From: Patiriisocius marinus
GTDB taxonomy: Bacteria > Bacteroidota > Bacteroidia > Flavobacteriales > Flavobacteriaceae
DNA length: 64,000 nucleotides
Reading direction: 5' to 3'
NCBI RefSeq assembly: GCF_008974325.1
Contig: NZ_BKCG01000005.1
Coordinates: 62,001 to 126,000 of the forward strand
This document shows positions 33,178 to 43,791 of this stretch, piece by piece. Positions within the stretch are counted from its first letter, which is position 1, and the number at the start of each line of letters is the position of its first letter. The notes under the pieces were generated by a model. That model had not been told where the DNA came from, did no database searches, and saw only the letters and a program-made list of their open reading frames with translations. The position numbers and the translations under genes were made by a program.

Positions 33178-33957
33178 ATGACCATACTAGAAAAAATAAC
33201 GAGCTATAAAAAACAAGAAGTTTTTGCTAGAAAAATGGCATTCCCACTCTCATTGTTGAAACAATCTAAGCTTTACAATCGCGAGTGTTTCTCAATGGCA
33301 AAAAATGTGTCGGAAGGCTCTGGAATTATTGCAGAACACAAAAGACGTTCTCCAAGCAAATCTGTAATTAACGAAAAAGTTCTAGTTCCTGAAGTAGTTA
33401 TAGGATATGAAAAAGCAGGAGTAAGTGCTATTTCAATATTAACTGATACAAAGTTTTTTGGAGGTTCATTAGATGATTTATTAGTAGCTAGAGCTCATGT
33501 AAACATCCCTTTATTAAGAAAAGACTTCATTATAGATCCTTATCAAATACACGAAGCCAAAGCTTATGGGGCAGATGCTATATTGTTAATTGCCGCTTGT
33601 TTAGATGAAAAGCAATTAAAGGAATACTCTGAAATTGCAAAACAATTAGGAATGGATGTGTTATTAGAAATCCATAATGAGGCCGAATTAAAAAGATCAC
33701 TACATCCAACGGTAGATTTACTAGGAGTTAATAATAGAAATCTAAAAACCTTTGAGGTATCATTAGAAGCTAGCAAACGATTATCAACGTTAATGCCTGA
33801 TACGTATGTGAAAATTTCAGAAAGCGGAATCAGCTCTGTAGATGCTATAAACGAGTTAAAGCCATTCGGATTTAAAGGATTTTTAATTGGTGAACGATTT
33901 ATGAAAACTGAAAATCCTGGAGAAAGCGCAGAACACTTTATTAATGCGCTCTCATAA
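33178..33957 (+). CDS. trpC: indole-3-glycerol-phosphate synthase
   Basis: 259 residues, a TIM barrel. It has GSGIIAEHKRRSPSKSVI (catalytic Lys in the EHKRRSPS loop), ISILTDTKFFGGS, PLLRKDFIIDPYQIHEAKAYGADAILLI, LLGVNNRNLKTFEVS, KISESGISS and GFLIGERFM. It acts alone, not fused to TrpF, unlike the Escherichia coli enzyme. Ring closure to indole-3-glycerol phosphate. Confidence 0.97.
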   Translation: MTILEKITSYKKQEVFARKMAFPLSLLKQSKLYNRECFSMAKNVSEGSGIIAEHKRRSPSKSVINEKVLVPEVVIGYEKAGVSAISILTDTKFFGGSLDDLLVARAHVNIPLLRKDFIIDPYQIHEAKAYGADAILLIAACLDEKQLKEYSEIAKQLGMDVLLEIHNEAELKRSLHPTVDLLGVNNRNLKTFEVSLEASKRLSTLMPDTYVKISESGISSVDAINELKPFGFKGFLIGERFMKTENPGESAEHFINALS

Positions 33958-33977
33958 AGCTAATAATAAAAAGTTAA

Positions 33978-34628
33978 ATGAAAAAGATTAAATTAAAAAT
34001 ATGCGGTATGAAACATAATGTTGCACAAGTAGCAGCATTACAACCCGACTATTTAGGATTTATTTTCTTTGAAAAAAGTCCGCGAAATTTTGACAAGGAA
34101 GTTCTTGACATCCCAAATCATATAAAACGTGTAGGAGTATTTGTTGACGCACCTATTTCATTTATTATAAAACAAACCATCGCTTTCAACTTAGATGTAA
34201 TACAATTGCACGGTGATGAAACAGTTTTTCTTATTAATGAAATAAATAAGAGCCTTTATAATTCAAGATCTAAAATCCAAAAACCAAACGGTATTGATAT
34301 TTGGAAAGTATTTTCAGTTGGTGATGACTTTGATTTTGGCAAACTTTCAGAATTTGAAAACGTGGTAGATAAGTTCTTATTTGACACTAAAGGAAATGCT
34401 AAAGGAGGCAATGGTTTTGCTTTTGATTGGTCTGTTTTGAAAAATTACCCAAGTAACAAACCTTTTATTTTAAGTGGCGGAATTTCAATGGAGAATATTT
34501 CAGAAGTAAAAAAATTAATAGAAATTAACTTGCCAATTTATGGTATTGACGTGAATAGCAAGTTTGAAAAAAGTCCTGGTTTGAAGAATATTTCAGCATT
34601 AAAAATACTAATACAACAATTTGCCTAA
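33978..34628 (+). CDS. trpF: phosphoribosylanthranilate isomerase
   Basis: 216 residues. Landmarks are LKICGMKHNVAQVAAL (catalytic Cys), YLGFIFFEKSPRNF, KRVGVFVD, VIQLHGDET, FLFDTKGNAKGGNGFAFDWSVL (catalytic Asp) and ILSGGISMENI. It performs the Amadori rearrangement of the pathway. A 20-base gap follows trpC. Confidence 0.96.
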   Translation: MKKIKLKICGMKHNVAQVAALQPDYLGFIFFEKSPRNFDKEVLDIPNHIKRVGVFVDAPISFIIKQTIAFNLDVIQLHGDETVFLINEINKSLYNSRSKIQKPNGIDIWKVFSVGDDFDFGKLSEFENVVDKFLFDTKGNAKGGNGFAFDWSVLKNYPSNKPFILSGGISMENISEVKKLIEINLPIYGIDVNSKFEKSPGLKNISALKILIQQFA

Positions 34629-34660
34629 AGCCTAGCGCTTAAAGCATAAAGCAATTGAAG

Positions 34661-35842
34661 ATGAATTATAACGTAAACGAAAAAGGATATTATGGAGAGT
34701 TTGGTGGTGCTTACATCCCCGAAATGCTTTATCCAAATGTAGAGGAGTTACGACAGCAATACCTTGAAATTATGGCGTCTCCAGAGTTTCAGGAGGAATT
34801 TCAGGACCTACTTCGCGAATATGTGGGGCGACCTACTCCATTATATTTTGCTAAGCGACTAAGTGAAAAATACAACACCAAAATCTACTTAAAAAGAGAA
34901 GATTTGTGTCACACCGGAGCTCATAAAGTGAACAATACAATTGGGCAAATATTAATGGCACAACGCTTAGGTAAAAAACGTATTATCGCTGAAACTGGGG
35001 CTGGTCAACATGGTGTTGCTACCGCAACTGTTTGTGCTTTAATGGGGCTGGAATGTATTGTTTATATGGGAGCGATTGACATTGAGCGACAAGCGCCAAA
35101 TGTTGCCCGTATGAAAATGCTTGGCGCAACAGTTGTTCCAGCCACCAGCGGAAGTAAGACATTAAAAGACGCTACAAACGAAGCCATTAGAGATTGGATT
35201 AACAACCCAACAGACACACATTATATTATAGGAAGTGTGGTTGGACCTCATCCTTATCCAGATATGGTTGCTCGTTTTCAAAGTGTAATTTCAGAAGAAA
35301 TAACAATACAACTTGAAGAAAAAGAAGGACGTACAAATCCAGATTTTGTAGTGGCTTGTGTAGGTGGTGGAAGTAACGCCGCAGGTGCATATTACCATTT
35401 TTTAAATAAACCTGAAGTTGGAATAATTGCTGTTGAAGCTGCTGGGAAAGGAATTCATACAGGTGAAAGTGCTGCAACCTCAGCTTTAGGAAAAACAGGA
35501 ATCATCCACGGGAGTAAAACCTTACTTATGCAAACTGATGATGGCCAGATTACTGAGCCTTATTCAATTTCAGCAGGACTAGATTATCCTGGCGTAGGGC
35601 CTATGCACGCGCATCTATTTACAAGTGGGCGAGGCGAATTTATTAGTGTAACTGATGAGAAAGCAATGACGGCGGGTTTAGAATTATCTAAATTAGAAGG
35701 GATTATTCCAGCTATAGAAACGAGCCACGCATTAGCCATTTTTGAAACTAGAAAATTTAAAAAGGATGATGTTGTAGTCGTAAATTTAAGCGGTCGTGGT
35801 GACAAGGATTTAAATACGTATATAGCCTATTTTAATTTATAA
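34661..35842 (+). CDS. trpB: tryptophan synthase beta subunit
   Basis: 393 residues from the ATG at 34661; a TTG two codons upstream is less likely. It has [16 protein letters not shown], the pyridoxal phosphate Lys in [29 protein letters not shown], the phosphate loop [13 protein letters not shown], and [13 protein letters not shown]. Condenses indole with serine. The gap to trpA (89 bases) is unusually long for this operon and holds a REP-like palindrome. Confidence 0.98.
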   Translation: MNYNVNEKGYYGEFGGAYIPEMLYPNVEELRQQYLEIMASPEFQEEFQDLLREYVGRPTPLYFAKRLSEKYNTKIYLKREDLCHTGAHKVNNTIGQILMAQRLGKKRIIAETGAGQHGVATATVCALMGLECIVYMGAIDIERQAPNVARMKMLGATVVPATSGSKTLKDATNEAIRDWINNPTDTHYIIGSVVGPHPYPDMVARFQSVISEEITIQLEEKEGRTNPDFVVACVGGGSNAAGAYYHFLNKPEVGIIAVEAAGKGIHTGESAATSALGKTGIIHGSKTLLMQTDDGQITEPYSISAGLDYPGVGPMHAHLFTSGRGEFISVTDEKAMTAGLELSKLEGIIPAIETSHALAIFETRKFKKDDVVVVNLSGRGDKDLNTYIAYFNL

Positions 35843-35898
35843 AACCTATACCGGTTTCCGACTGAGAAAAGTCAAAACAACCATCAAGATAAAATTAG

Positions 35899-35917
35899 TT
35901 CTCGACTACGCTCGAAC
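35899..35917. repeat. REP-like short palindromic motif in the trpB-trpA gap
   Basis: TTCTCGACTACGCTCGAAC contains the partly self-complementary TTCGAGCGTAGTCGAGAA type sequence that I recall as dispersed in Flavobacteriaceae genomes. Only one copy was found here. It sits 14 bases before trpA. Confidence 0.45.
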
Positions 35918-35930
35918 AGATAAATATATT

Positions 35931-36692
35931 ATGCAGAGAATTCAAGATAAATTACAAAACAATAAAAAGCTGCTTTCCATCTATTTTACAGCTGGATACC
36001 CAAGCTTAGAAGACACCGTTCCCATTTTAGAAAGTCTACAAGAAAATGGTGTCGATATGGTTGAAATAGGGCTACCATTTAGTGACCCTTTAGCAGATGG
36101 GCCAACAATTCAGGCTAGTGGAACTCAAGCATTAAAAAATGGAATGACCACTACCCTCCTTTTTGAACAATTGAAAGATATTCGAAAAACAGTTTCTATT
36201 CCTTTAATTATAATGGGTTATTTTAATCCTGTGCTACAATATGGTGTAGAAAATTTCTGTAAGAAATGTCAAGAAATAGGTATCGACGGATTGATTCTTC
36301 CAGATTTACCACTAGCTGAATACAAAGAACATTACAAACCAATTTTTGAAAAATACGGATTATCAAATACGTTTTTAATCACTCCTCAAACTAGTGAAGA
36401 GCGCATTAAACAACTAGATAATGCAAGCGACGGTTTTATATATATGGTTAGCAGCGCGAGTGTAACTGGATCTCAATCTGGCTTCGGAAATGCTCAAATG
36501 GACTACTTTACTCGTATTAAGAATATGAATTTAAATAACCCACAAATTGTAGGTTTTGGAATTAGTAACACTGAAACTTTTAAAGCTGCAACTACCCACG
36601 CAAAAGGAGCAATAATAGGAAGTGCTTTTATTAAAATACTTACTGAAAAAGGTCTTAATGGAATTAGTGATTTTGTAAAATCAATTAGATAG
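35931..36692 (+). CDS. trpA: tryptophan synthase alpha subunit
   Basis: 253 residues, a TIM barrel. It has LLSIYFTAGYPSLEDT, VDMVEIGLPFSDPLADGPTIQ (catalytic Glu), IIMGYFNPVLQYG, GIDGLILPDLPLAEY (catalytic Asp), FIYMVSSASVTGSQ and GFGISNTETF. It cleaves indole-3-glycerol phosphate and passes indole to TrpB. Last gene of the trp pathway set. Confidence 0.98.
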   Translation: MQRIQDKLQNNKKLLSIYFTAGYPSLEDTVPILESLQENGVDMVEIGLPFSDPLADGPTIQASGTQALKNGMTTTLLFEQLKDIRKTVSIPLIIMGYFNPVLQYGVENFCKKCQEIGIDGLILPDLPLAEYKEHYKPIFEKYGLSNTFLITPQTSEERIKQLDNASDGFIYMVSSASVTGSQSGFGNAQMDYFTRIKNMNLNNPQIVGFGISNTETFKAATTHAKGAIIGSAFIKILTEKGLNGISDFVKSIR

Positions 36693-36824
36693 TTTTCTCT
36701 TTTTGAAATCTTTCAGATTTAATACAAAGACATATTTAACAAACCTTTACTACTCGTTTAACTTAGTATATCATTACTGTTCGTTATTTTTAAGAAATAG
36801 AAGCTAACAGAAAAAACATAAACA

Positions 36825-36953
36825 ATGGGAAAAGGAGATAAAAAATCTAGAAAGGGAAAAATAAATATTGGTTCGTATGGAAAATTGCGTCCAAAACGTG
36901 GAAAATTTAAAACAAAACCAAAAAATATTAAAGGTGCTTTGAACGAGAAGTAA
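36825..36953 (+). CDS. ribosomal protein bTHX
   Basis: 42 residues starting MGKGDKKSRKGKINIGSYGK, very basic. The start MGKGDKK-R-GKI-GSYGK-RP is characteristic of the Bacteroidota THX (S31e-like) ribosomal protein, which binds the head of the 30S subunit. Too short for usual gene-length cut-offs. It lies 130 bases after trpA and before the terminator at 36979, so it may be at the end of the trp transcript or have its own promoter. Confidence 0.85.
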   Translation: MGKGDKKSRKGKINIGSYGKLRPKRGKFKTKPKNIKGALNEK

Positions 36954-36978
36954 TACTTTAATAACATAAATCAATCAT

Positions 36979-37009
36979 AAAACGTCTTAAATAACATTAA
37001 GACGTTTTA
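36979..37009 (+). terminator. terminator after bTHX
   Basis: AAAACGTCTTA and TAAGACGTTTT pair around a short loop and are followed by ATTTTTGG. The T-run overlaps the -7 element of the MFS gene. Confidence 0.8.
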
Positions 37010-37015
37010 TTTTTG
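37008..37015 (+). promoter_or_regulatory. -7 promoter element TATTTTTG of the MFS gene
   Basis: Exact TAnnTTTG match 20 bases before the TTG start at 37036. It is embedded in the T-run of the preceding terminator. Confidence 0.4.
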
Positions 37016-37035
37016 GTCAAAATTCAACCAAGCAA

Positions 37036-38259
37036 TTGAGAAAAATCTATAACTCATACATCAACAACTTTACTGGTTTAAGTAAAGAGATTTGGCTTTT
37101 GTCATTGGTCACCTTTGTTAATAGAGCAGGTGCTATGGTTATTCCTTTTCTTTCTTTATACTTAGTTAATGATCGTTGTTTTTCTATGCCAGACGTAGGG
37201 TGGATTATGACAAGTTATGGTTTGGGTTCACTAACAGGTACTTGGATAGGCGGAAGACTTACTGATAAAATTGGTTTTTATAAGGTAATCACACTTTCAT
37301 TATTTTTTGGAGGTTTAGGATTTATTGGACTCCAATGGTTAGATTCATTTGCTGGATTTTGCATCGGTATTTTTACATTAATTTTAATTGCAGATGCTTA
37401 TCGTCCTGCAATTTATGTAGCTAGTGATGTTTATAGTAAACCTGAAAATAAAACAAGAAGTATAGCTTTAATAAGGCTAGCTATTAATTTAGGTTTTTCT
37501 ATTGGGCCATTGATAGGCGGAATGATTATCGCTTCGATAGACTACTCATCATTATTTTGGATTGATGGTATAAGCTGTGTTATTGCTTCAATAGGTTTAT
37601 TTGTTCTTTTAAAACCTAAAGAAAAAGACAAGATAGATCCTGATAGTAGTATTAAAAAAGAAGGACTTCCTCCACTATTAAACAAGTTATACATACTCCT
37701 ATTTATTATTATGGTTTTAACAAGTATTACGTTTGTGCAATACTTTAGCGTTATGCCATTATACTGGGCAAAGGAGCACTTTTTGAGCGAAGACCTTATA
37801 GGTTGGCTAATGTTTGTAAATGGAGCAATTATTGTCATTTTTGAAATGCCACTCGTAGGATACTTAGAAAGAATAAATATTTCTAAAACTATGGCAACAT
37901 TTTGGGGAGGAGTTTTTATTGCACTTAGCTTTATTGTTATTAATATTACGTCGTGGAGTGGTGTATTAATAATAGGAATGTTATTGCTAACTTTAGGAGA
38001 AATGATAGGCTCTCCTTTTTCTAGTGCATTGGCTTTAGAGATGGCACCTAAAGGCAGAAAAGGAAGTTATATGGGGTTATTTAGCATGAGTTTTTCAATC
38101 TCACATATATTTGGACACAACGGAGGAATGAACCTCGCCGACACATACGGCTTTGATACAACTTGGTGGATAATGGTAGGTGTACTAATTATTGTGTCTA
38201 TTCTAACAATATGGCTATATAAGCTATTAAAAAAATCGCCTACTTTTGAAGGGACTTAA
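37036..38259 (+). CDS. MFS transporter
   Basis: 407 residues from a TTG start, with 12 hydrophobic segments. MFS motif A is seen between helices 2 and 3: GSLTGTWIGGRLTDKIGFYKVI. Further pattern: ADAYRPAIYVASDVYSKPENKTRSIALIRLAINLGFSIGPLIGG. It belongs to the drug/unknown-substrate MFS exporters of the YdeE/MdtH kind, but the substrate cannot be read from the sequence. The next gene (DJ-1-like lipoprotein) starts ten bases after its stop, so they probably form an operon. Confidence 0.9.
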   Translation: MRKIYNSYINNFTGLSKEIWLLSLVTFVNRAGAMVIPFLSLYLVNDRCFSMPDVGWIMTSYGLGSLTGTWIGGRLTDKIGFYKVITLSLFFGGLGFIGLQWLDSFAGFCIGIFTLILIADAYRPAIYVASDVYSKPENKTRSIALIRLAINLGFSIGPLIGGMIIASIDYSSLFWIDGISCVIASIGLFVLLKPKEKDKIDPDSSIKKEGLPPLLNKLYILLFIIMVLTSITFVQYFSVMPLYWAKEHFLSEDLIGWLMFVNGAIIVIFEMPLVGYLERINISKTMATFWGGVFIALSFIVINITSWSGVLIIGMLLLTLGEMIGSPFSSALALEMAPKGRKGSYMGLFSMSFSISHIFGHNGGMNLADTYGFDTTWWIMVGVLIIVSILTIWLYKLLKKSPTFEGT

Positions 38260-38269
38260 AATTTCAGTT

Positions 38270-39013
38270 ATGAAAAAATTACTCTTGCTTTTTATTGCTA
38301 TCAATGTAATTAGTTGCGATATTAAAACTACTAAGAAAATTGTTATAGAAGAAGAGATACAAAATGCTTGGCAACCAGATATCGATCCAGAGAGGTATAA
38401 TGTTGCATTTTTAATTATGGATGGCACTTTTAATACTGAATTAACTGCTCCGTTTGATATTTTTCAACATACCGTATTTAGAGATAGCATAAAAGCTATG
38501 AACGTATTTACTGTTGCAAACACTAGTGAACCCATTGTAACATTTGAGGGTTTAAGACTCTTACCTGACTTCAATTACCTTGAAGACGATCTTCCAAAAA
38601 TTGATATTCTAGTGGTTCCAAGCGCTGAGCATCATCTTGACACTGATTTAGAAGACGCTCAAATGATTGCTTTTGTAAAAAAGATAGATAGGGAAGCGCT
38701 ATTTATTACTTCGCATTGCGATGGTGCTTTTGTACTAGCCAAGGCTGGGTTATTAGACAATGCTGTTTCAACAACTTTCCCTAGCGACATTAAACAAATG
38801 AGAGAACAATTTCCAGAGTTAGATATTCGTAAAGATGTTTTATTTGTTCACGATGGAAAATATATTACATCTGCAGGTGGTGCTAAAAGCTTCGAGGCTG
38901 CTTTATATTTAACAGAGCACCTCTATGGTAAAAAAATAGCCCAATCCTTAGCAGGTGGGCTTGTAATTGACTGGGATGTAGACAAAGTACCACATCTTAT
39001 AATTTCAGAATAA
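38270..39013 (+). CDS. DJ-1/PfpI-family lipoprotein
   Basis: About 247 residues from the ATG at 38270 (MKKLLLLFIAINVISC, lipoprotein signal); an upstream TTG lies inside the MFS gene. The DJ-1/PfpI domain spans about residues 40-240: YNVAFLIMDGTFNTELTAPFDIFQHT, then LFITSHCDGAFVLAKAGLLDN. There the Cys sits at the nucleophile elbow with His before it, as in GlxA/AraC-type N-domains. Members include isonitrile hydratases and chaperone or deglycase-like proteins; extracytoplasmic lipoprotein forms are unusual. Substrate unknown. Confidence 0.85.
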   Translation: MKKLLLLFIAINVISCDIKTTKKIVIEEEIQNAWQPDIDPERYNVAFLIMDGTFNTELTAPFDIFQHTVFRDSIKAMNVFTVANTSEPIVTFEGLRLLPDFNYLEDDLPKIDILVVPSAEHHLDTDLEDAQMIAFVKKIDREALFITSHCDGAFVLAKAGLLDNAVSTTFPSDIKQMREQFPELDIRKDVLFVHDGKYITSAGGAKSFEAALYLTEHLYGKKIAQSLAGGLVIDWDVDKVPHLIISE

Positions 39014-39016
39014 AAA

Positions 39017-39247
39017 TTACTCTTGAACTTTTTTAGTTCTTCTAAGCTTATCTCTTAAATTTCTGAATCTCATTTTTTTCATATTTTCAGAAACCAATAC
39101 AGCATCCAAACAGGAAACAATTAGTCCCACTCCAAAAACTAAACAAATAAAACGCACTACTGCATCTCCTGGAAATTTCAATCCAGTGTACCCAAGTAGT
39201 AACGTGATGATAAAACCAATAAGAAATTGAGAAGTATATTTTTTCAT
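39017..39247 (-). CDS. small two-helix membrane protein
   Basis: 76 residues from the ATG at 39247. Two hydrophobic segments (FLIGFIITLLLGYTGL and FICLVFGVGLIVSCLDAVLV) are followed by a strongly basic tail (KKMRFRNLRDKLRRTKK). It converges on the DJ-1-like gene with a 3-base gap. No family is recognised. Confidence 0.65.
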   Translation of the reverse strand: MKKYTSQFLIGFIITLLLGYTGLKFPGDAVVRFICLVFGVGLIVSCLDAVLVSENMKKMRFRNLRDKLRRTKKVQE

Positions 39248-39327
39248 GATTTGATGTTTACACAAAACTAAAAAACACCTCTCCCATATTGTATTAATAA
39301 AATGTCAATTGGCTGTACTTTAACAAC

Positions 39328-39786
39328 CTATTTTAAAGGCTTAATACTATTGTGAGCTACTACGTGTGATAATACTATCTGTGTTTTAGTCTCTCCATAG
39401 ATGATTAATTGATCAATAAATACTTCTAAATGTCTCTGATTTTTTAAAATTACCTCCATTACTATGTTTTCATTACCTGTTATTCTATAACAATTAAGCA
39501 CTTCATCAAAGGTTGTTAATTTATCTAAAAAGGGTTTTAATTTCCCCATAAATGCTCTTACAGTAATTATTGCCTTTAACTGATAGTTTGCTACATAAGG
39601 AGACACAACTGCATGATATCCTTTTATAAGCCCTGCATCTTCCATCTTTTTTATACGCTCTGAAACTGCCGGAGAGCTAATTCCAACTTTTCTACCAATT
39701 TCAGCATTTGACATTCTAGCATTTTTTTGCAAAAGGTCTAATATCTTCCAGTTTAACGAATCTATGTTCATTTTAAAGTCAACCAT
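39328..39786 (-). CDS. Lrp/AsnC-family transcriptional regulator
   Basis: 152 residues. An N-terminal helix-turn-helix (NARMSNAEIGRKVGISSPAVSERIKKMEDAGLI) is followed by a RAM effector domain (ITVRAFMGKLKPFLDKL, VLNCYRITGNENIVMEVILKN). Lrp-type regulators form dimers to octamers and respond to amino acids. A start at 39771 (MNIDSLNWK) is also possible. It is divergent from the small gene at 39895, a possible target. The gene next to it (82-base-pair gap downstream) is a small membrane protein. Confidence 0.92.
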   Translation of the reverse strand: MVDFKMNIDSLNWKILDLLQKNARMSNAEIGRKVGISSPAVSERIKKMEDAGLIKGYHAVVSPYVANYQLKAIITVRAFMGKLKPFLDKLTTFDEVLNCYRITGNENIVMEVILKNQRHLEVFIDQLIIYGETKTQIVLSHVVAHNSIKPLK

Positions 39787-39894
39787 AATATTTAGTTATT
39801 TATTAAATCAAATATACCATTTTACTTTAAATTTTAAATACAACTATTGGGACTACTTAGTAAATTTGATACGCTATTGAATTTGAACATATTA

Positions 39895-40290
39895 ATGAAA
39901 CTTACTGCTACACACAATTTTCCTAAATCGCCTATTTACAATAAGGCGATTGAGATATTTATGCTATCGAGAAATATATCAAGCTACTTAGTTGAAGACT
40001 TTAATTCTAGATCAGCTGAACATATAGACCATCCCGTAATATATTTTTCAGGAGATATTATTCAACAATCTAATTCGCTTGCTCCTGAAATTTTAAAGGC
40101 TGAAAGCAAACCTTTTCAAGAAGATCGATTTAAGCACATTGCCTCATTAGAGAAATTAACAACTTCACTTACTATAAATTGTGAACGACTTGAAAAATTC
40201 CCTTCTAATGGAAAAGATTTTTTACCTATTCTAAAAAAAGAATTGAAGAAGTTTAGAAAGCTACAGCGTAAATGGTTAATGACTTTATAA
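39895..40290 (+). CDS. small helical protein of unknown function
   Basis: 131 residues from the ATG at 39895; a TTG at 39847 would add 16 residues. Helical and charged, with no signal peptide. FPKSPIYNKAIEIFMLSRNISSYLVEDF and LKKFRKLQRKWLMTL are notable. I do not recognise a family. Divergent from the Lrp-type regulator. The bidirectional terminator at 40304 follows directly. Confidence 0.65.
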   Translation: MKLTATHNFPKSPIYNKAIEIFMLSRNISSYLVEDFNSRSAEHIDHPVIYFSGDIIQQSNSLAPEILKAESKPFQEDRFKHIASLEKLTTSLTINCERLEKFPSNGKDFLPILKKELKKFRKLQRKWLMTL

Positions 40291-40303
40291 AAATTGATTC
40301 TAT

Positions 40304-40338
40304 AAAAAAAGCTACTTAAAAATTAAGTAGCTTTTTTT
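40304..40338. terminator. bidirectional terminator
   Basis: AAAAAGCTACTTAA and TTAAGTAGCTTTTT pair around AAA, with a T-run after and an A-run before. It serves the plus gene at 39895 and the minus mutase gene at 40366. Confidence 0.9.
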
Positions 40339-40365
40339 GTTCATTAATATTTCTCCTAAAGAATA

Positions 40366-43300
40366 TTACATATTTCTACGATACTGCCCACCTACTTCAA
40401 AAAGTTTCGCAGTAATTTGCCCAAGCGAACAAACTTTAGTTGCTTCCATCAATTGTTCAAACATATTTTCGTTACTAATAGCAGCTCTCTGTACCTTTTT
40501 AATAGATTCTTGTGCTTTATCTCCAAAGGCTTTATGAAGATTGTTTAACGTTTTAATTTGATATAACTTCTCCTCTTCAGTAGCTCTAATTACTTCAGCA
40601 GGTTGAACAGTAGGAGACCCTTTACTACTTAAAAATGTATTCACACCTATAATAGGGAACTCTCCTGTATGCTTCAATGTTTCATAATACAAACTCTCTT
40701 CCTGTATTTTGCTTCGTTGATACATGGTCTCCATTGCTCCAAGAACCCCTCCTCTTTCAGTTATTCTATCAAATTCTAACAAAACAGCTTCTTCAACAAG
40801 ATCAGTTAACTCTTCAATGATGAACGATCCTTGAATTGGGTTTTCGTTTTTAGCTAGTCCTAATTCTTTATTGATAATTAATTGGATTGCCATTGCACGA
40901 CGCACACTTTCTTCCGTAGGTGTTGTAATAGCTTCATCATAAGCGTTTGTATGTAATGAGTTACAATTATCATAAATTGCATATAATGCTTGCAATGTAG
41001 TACGGATGTCGTTAAAGTCAATTTCCTGGGCATGTAATGATCTTCCTGATGTTTGGATATGATACTTTAACATCTGAGCTCTAGAGTTAGCGTTATATTT
41101 GTTCTTCATCGCTTTAGACCAAATTTTACGTGCAACACGACCTATTACAGAATATTCTGGATCAATACCATTACTAAAAAAGAATGATAGGTTTGGTCCA
41201 AATTTATTGATATCCATTCCACGACTCAAGTAGTACTCTACATACGTAAAACCGTTTGAAAGTGTAAAAGCCAATTGTGTAATTGGATTTGCTCCTGCTT
41301 CTGCAATATGATAACCACTAATTGAAACTGAATAGAAATTACGCACTTGATTTTCAATAAAATATTGCTGAACATCTCCCATAAGTCGAAGTGCAAATTC
41401 TGTTGAAAATATACAGGTATTTTGTGCCTGATCTTCTTTTAAAATATCAGCTTGAACTGTACCACGAACTTGCATCATAGTATCAGCTTTTATTTTATAA
41501 TACACGTCCTTAGGTAATACTAAATCTCCTGTAACACCTAGAAGCATCAATCCAAGACCATCGTTCCCTTTTGGTAATTCTCCCTGGTATGTTGGTCTTT
41601 CTACACCACGCTCTTTATAAATTGCAAGAATTTTCTCTTGAACTTCATTCTCTAAACCTTGCTCTTTGATATATTTTTCACAGTTTTGATCAATAGCAGC
41701 ATTCATAAAGAACCCTAACAACATAGGCGCGGGACCATTAATTGTCATACTTACCGAAGTCATTGGGTGGCTTAAATCAAATCCACTGTATAATTTTTTG
41801 GCATCGTCAAGACAACAAATAGAAACTCCTGCATTACCAATTTTCCCATAAATATCAGGACGCTCATTTGGATCATTTCCGTAGAGTGTTACACTATCAA
41901 AAGCTGTCGACAAACGTTTAGCCGGAAGCCCCATACTTACGTAATGAAAACGACGGTTAGTACGTTCCGGACCACCTTCGCCAGCAAACATTCTTGTTGG
42001 GTCCTCACCAGTTCTTTTAAAAGGATATAATCCTGAAGTATAAGGGAACTCTCCTGGAACATTTTCTTGTAGTGTCCATCTTAAAATATCGCCCCACGCT
42101 TTATACTTAGGTAAAGCAACTTTAGGTATTTGCGTGTGAGACAGGCTTTCGGTGTGCGTATCAATTTTAATTTCCTTGTCTCTTACCTTAAAGGTATAAA
42201 CAGGATTTTTATATTTATTTACTTTTTCATCCCATCCTGTAATTACTTCCCAGTTATAAGGATCTAAGTTTAATTTCACTCTATCAAACTCCGCGTTTAA
42301 AAGCTTAATAAGATCTTTATTTTCTTCTGAAACTTTAAAGGTATTACTATCTAGTCCAGATTTATCAAGTTCTGGTATTGCACCTGTAATTGACTCAATT
42401 GTTTTAAAAATTCCATAAAGCTTTTGAGCAACTTCAGCTTGTTCACTTGCTATTTTGTCATAAGCTCTATTATTTTCTGAAATTTCAGAAAGGTATCTAG
42501 TTCTTGCTGGAGGAATTACAAATATCTTTTCAGACATTTCATCTGTAATTTGAAATGTAGATTTTAATTCAGTTTCCGTTTTTTCTTCAAGCTCAGCCAT
42601 AATAGCACTGTAAAGCTTGTTCATTCCTGGATCATTAAATTGTGACGCAATTGTACCATAAACAGGCAAATCGTCCTGATGCGTCTCCCATAATTGATGA
42701 TTACGCATATATTGTTTTTTCACATCACGTAATGCATCAAGGGACCCACGCTTATCAAATTTATTGATTGCCACAAGATCTGCAAAGTCTAACATATCAA
42801 TTTTCTCTAATTGAGTTGCTGCACCAAATTCTGGTGTCATTACATATAATGACACGTCACTGTGTTCTAGAATTTCAGTATCACTTTGACCAATTCCTGA
42901 TGTTTCAAGAATAATTAAATCGTATTCTGCAGCCTTAATTACTTCAATAGCTTCAGCAACATATTTTGATAATGCGAGGTTAGATTGTCTAGTAGCAAGA
43001 CTACGCATATATACTCTAGGAGAGTTAATTGCGTTCATTCTAATTCTATCACCAAGTAGCGCACCACCTGTTTTACGTTTAGATGGATCAACAGAAATAA
43101 GTCCAATTGTTTTTTCAGGAAAATCTATTAAAAATCTTCTTACTAATTCATCAACTAAAGAAGATTTACCAGAACCACCCGTACCAGTTATACCAAGAAC
43201 TGGAGTTTTTAAAGTTTCATTTTTCTTATGAATGATCTTTAGCGTTTCAGCAGCAATATCAGGGAAATTTTCTGCTGCGGAAATAATACGAGCAATAGCA

Positions 43301-43791
43301 CCTGGCTTTTTAGCTGTTAAATCATTAATCTCGCCGTTAAGAGCGTCACCAATAGGGTAATCTGATGTTTTAACTAAATCGTTAATCATCCCTTGCAATC
43401 CCAATTCTCTTCCATCATCTGGTGAATATATACGAGTGATACCGTAATCCATCAATTCGTTGATTTCAGAAGGTAAAATTACACCACCTCCACCACCAAA
43501 AATCTTGATGTGTTCAGCACCTCTTTCTTTAAGTAAATCATACATATACTTAAAGTACTCATTATGACCACCTTGATAAGAGGTCATTGCAATAGCATTT
43601 GCATCTTCTTGGATAGCTGTGTTTACAACTTCTTCAACACTTCGATCGTGTCCTAAGTGAATTACTTCAACTCCAGTTGACTGAATGATACGGCGCATAA
43701 TATTAATTGCTGCATCGTGACCGTCAAAAAGTGAAGCTGCTGTTACTATTCTTACTTTATTTATTGGGATATAAGGTGTGGCTTGTACCAT
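40366..43791 (-). CDS. icmF: fused isobutyryl-CoA mutase (IcmF-type methylmalonyl-CoA mutase family)
   Basis: 1141 residues in IcmF order. A B12-binding domain is at about residues 12-150 ([15 protein letters not shown] carries the His ligand region). A MeaB-like GTPase chaperone follows at about 190-420, with [32 protein letters not shown] and [12 protein letters not shown] large mutase TIM-barrel domain completes it ([50 protein letters not shown]). The phrase YPFKRT, with Phe in the substrate pocket, is typical of isobutyryl-CoA rather than methylmalonyl-CoA mutases. The enzyme rearranges isobutyryl- and n-butyryl-CoA with adenosylcobalamin. It stands alone with its own terminator. Confidence 0.93.
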   Translation of the reverse strand: MVQATPYIPINKVRIVTAASLFDGHDAAINIMRRIIQSTGVEVIHLGHDRSVEEVVNTAIQEDANAIAMTSYQGGHNEYFKYMYDLLKERGAEHIKIFGGGGGVILPSEINELMDYGITRIYSPDDGRELGLQGMINDLVKTSDYPIGDALNGEINDLTAKKPGAIARIISAAENFPDIAAETLKIIHKKNETLKTPVLGITGTGGSGKSSLVDELVRRFLIDFPEKTIGLISVDPSKRKTGGALLGDRIRMNAINSPRVYMRSLATRQSNLALSKYVAEAIEVIKAAEYDLIILETSGIGQSDTEILEHSDVSLYVMTPEFGAATQLEKIDMLDFADLVAINKFDKRGSLDALRDVKKQYMRNHQLWETHQDDLPVYGTIASQFNDPGMNKLYSAIMAELEEKTETELKSTFQITDEMSEKIFVIPPARTRYLSEISENNRAYDKIASEQAEVAQKLYGIFKTIESITGAIPELDKSGLDSNTFKVSEENKDLIKLLNAEFDRVKLNLDPYNWEVITGWDEKVNKYKNPVYTFKVRDKEIKIDTHTESLSHTQIPKVALPKYKAWGDILRWTLQENVPGEFPYTSGLYPFKRTGEDPTRMFAGEGGPERTNRRFHYVSMGLPAKRLSTAFDSVTLYGNDPNERPDIYGKIGNAGVSICCLDDAKKLYSGFDLSHPMTSVSMTINGPAPMLLGFFMNAAIDQNCEKYIKEQGLENEVQEKILAIYKERGVERPTYQGELPKGNDGLGLMLLGVTGDLVLPKDVYYKIKADTMMQVRGTVQADILKEDQAQNTCIFSTEFALRLMGDVQQYFIENQVRNFYSVSISGYHIAEAGANPITQLAFTLSNGFTYVEYYLSRGMDINKFGPNLSFFFSNGIDPEYSVIGRVARKIWSKAMKNKYNANSRAQMLKYHIQTSGRSLHAQEIDFNDIRTTLQALYAIYDNCNSLHTNAYDEAITTPTEESVRRAMAIQLIINKELGLAKNENPIQGSFIIEELTDLVEEAVLLEFDRITERGGVLGAMETMYQRSKIQEESLYYETLKHTGEFPIIGVNTFLSSKGSPTVQPAEVIRATEEEKLYQIKTLNNLHKAFGDKAQESIKKVQRAAISNENMFEQLMEATKVCSLGQITAKLFEVGGQYRRNM

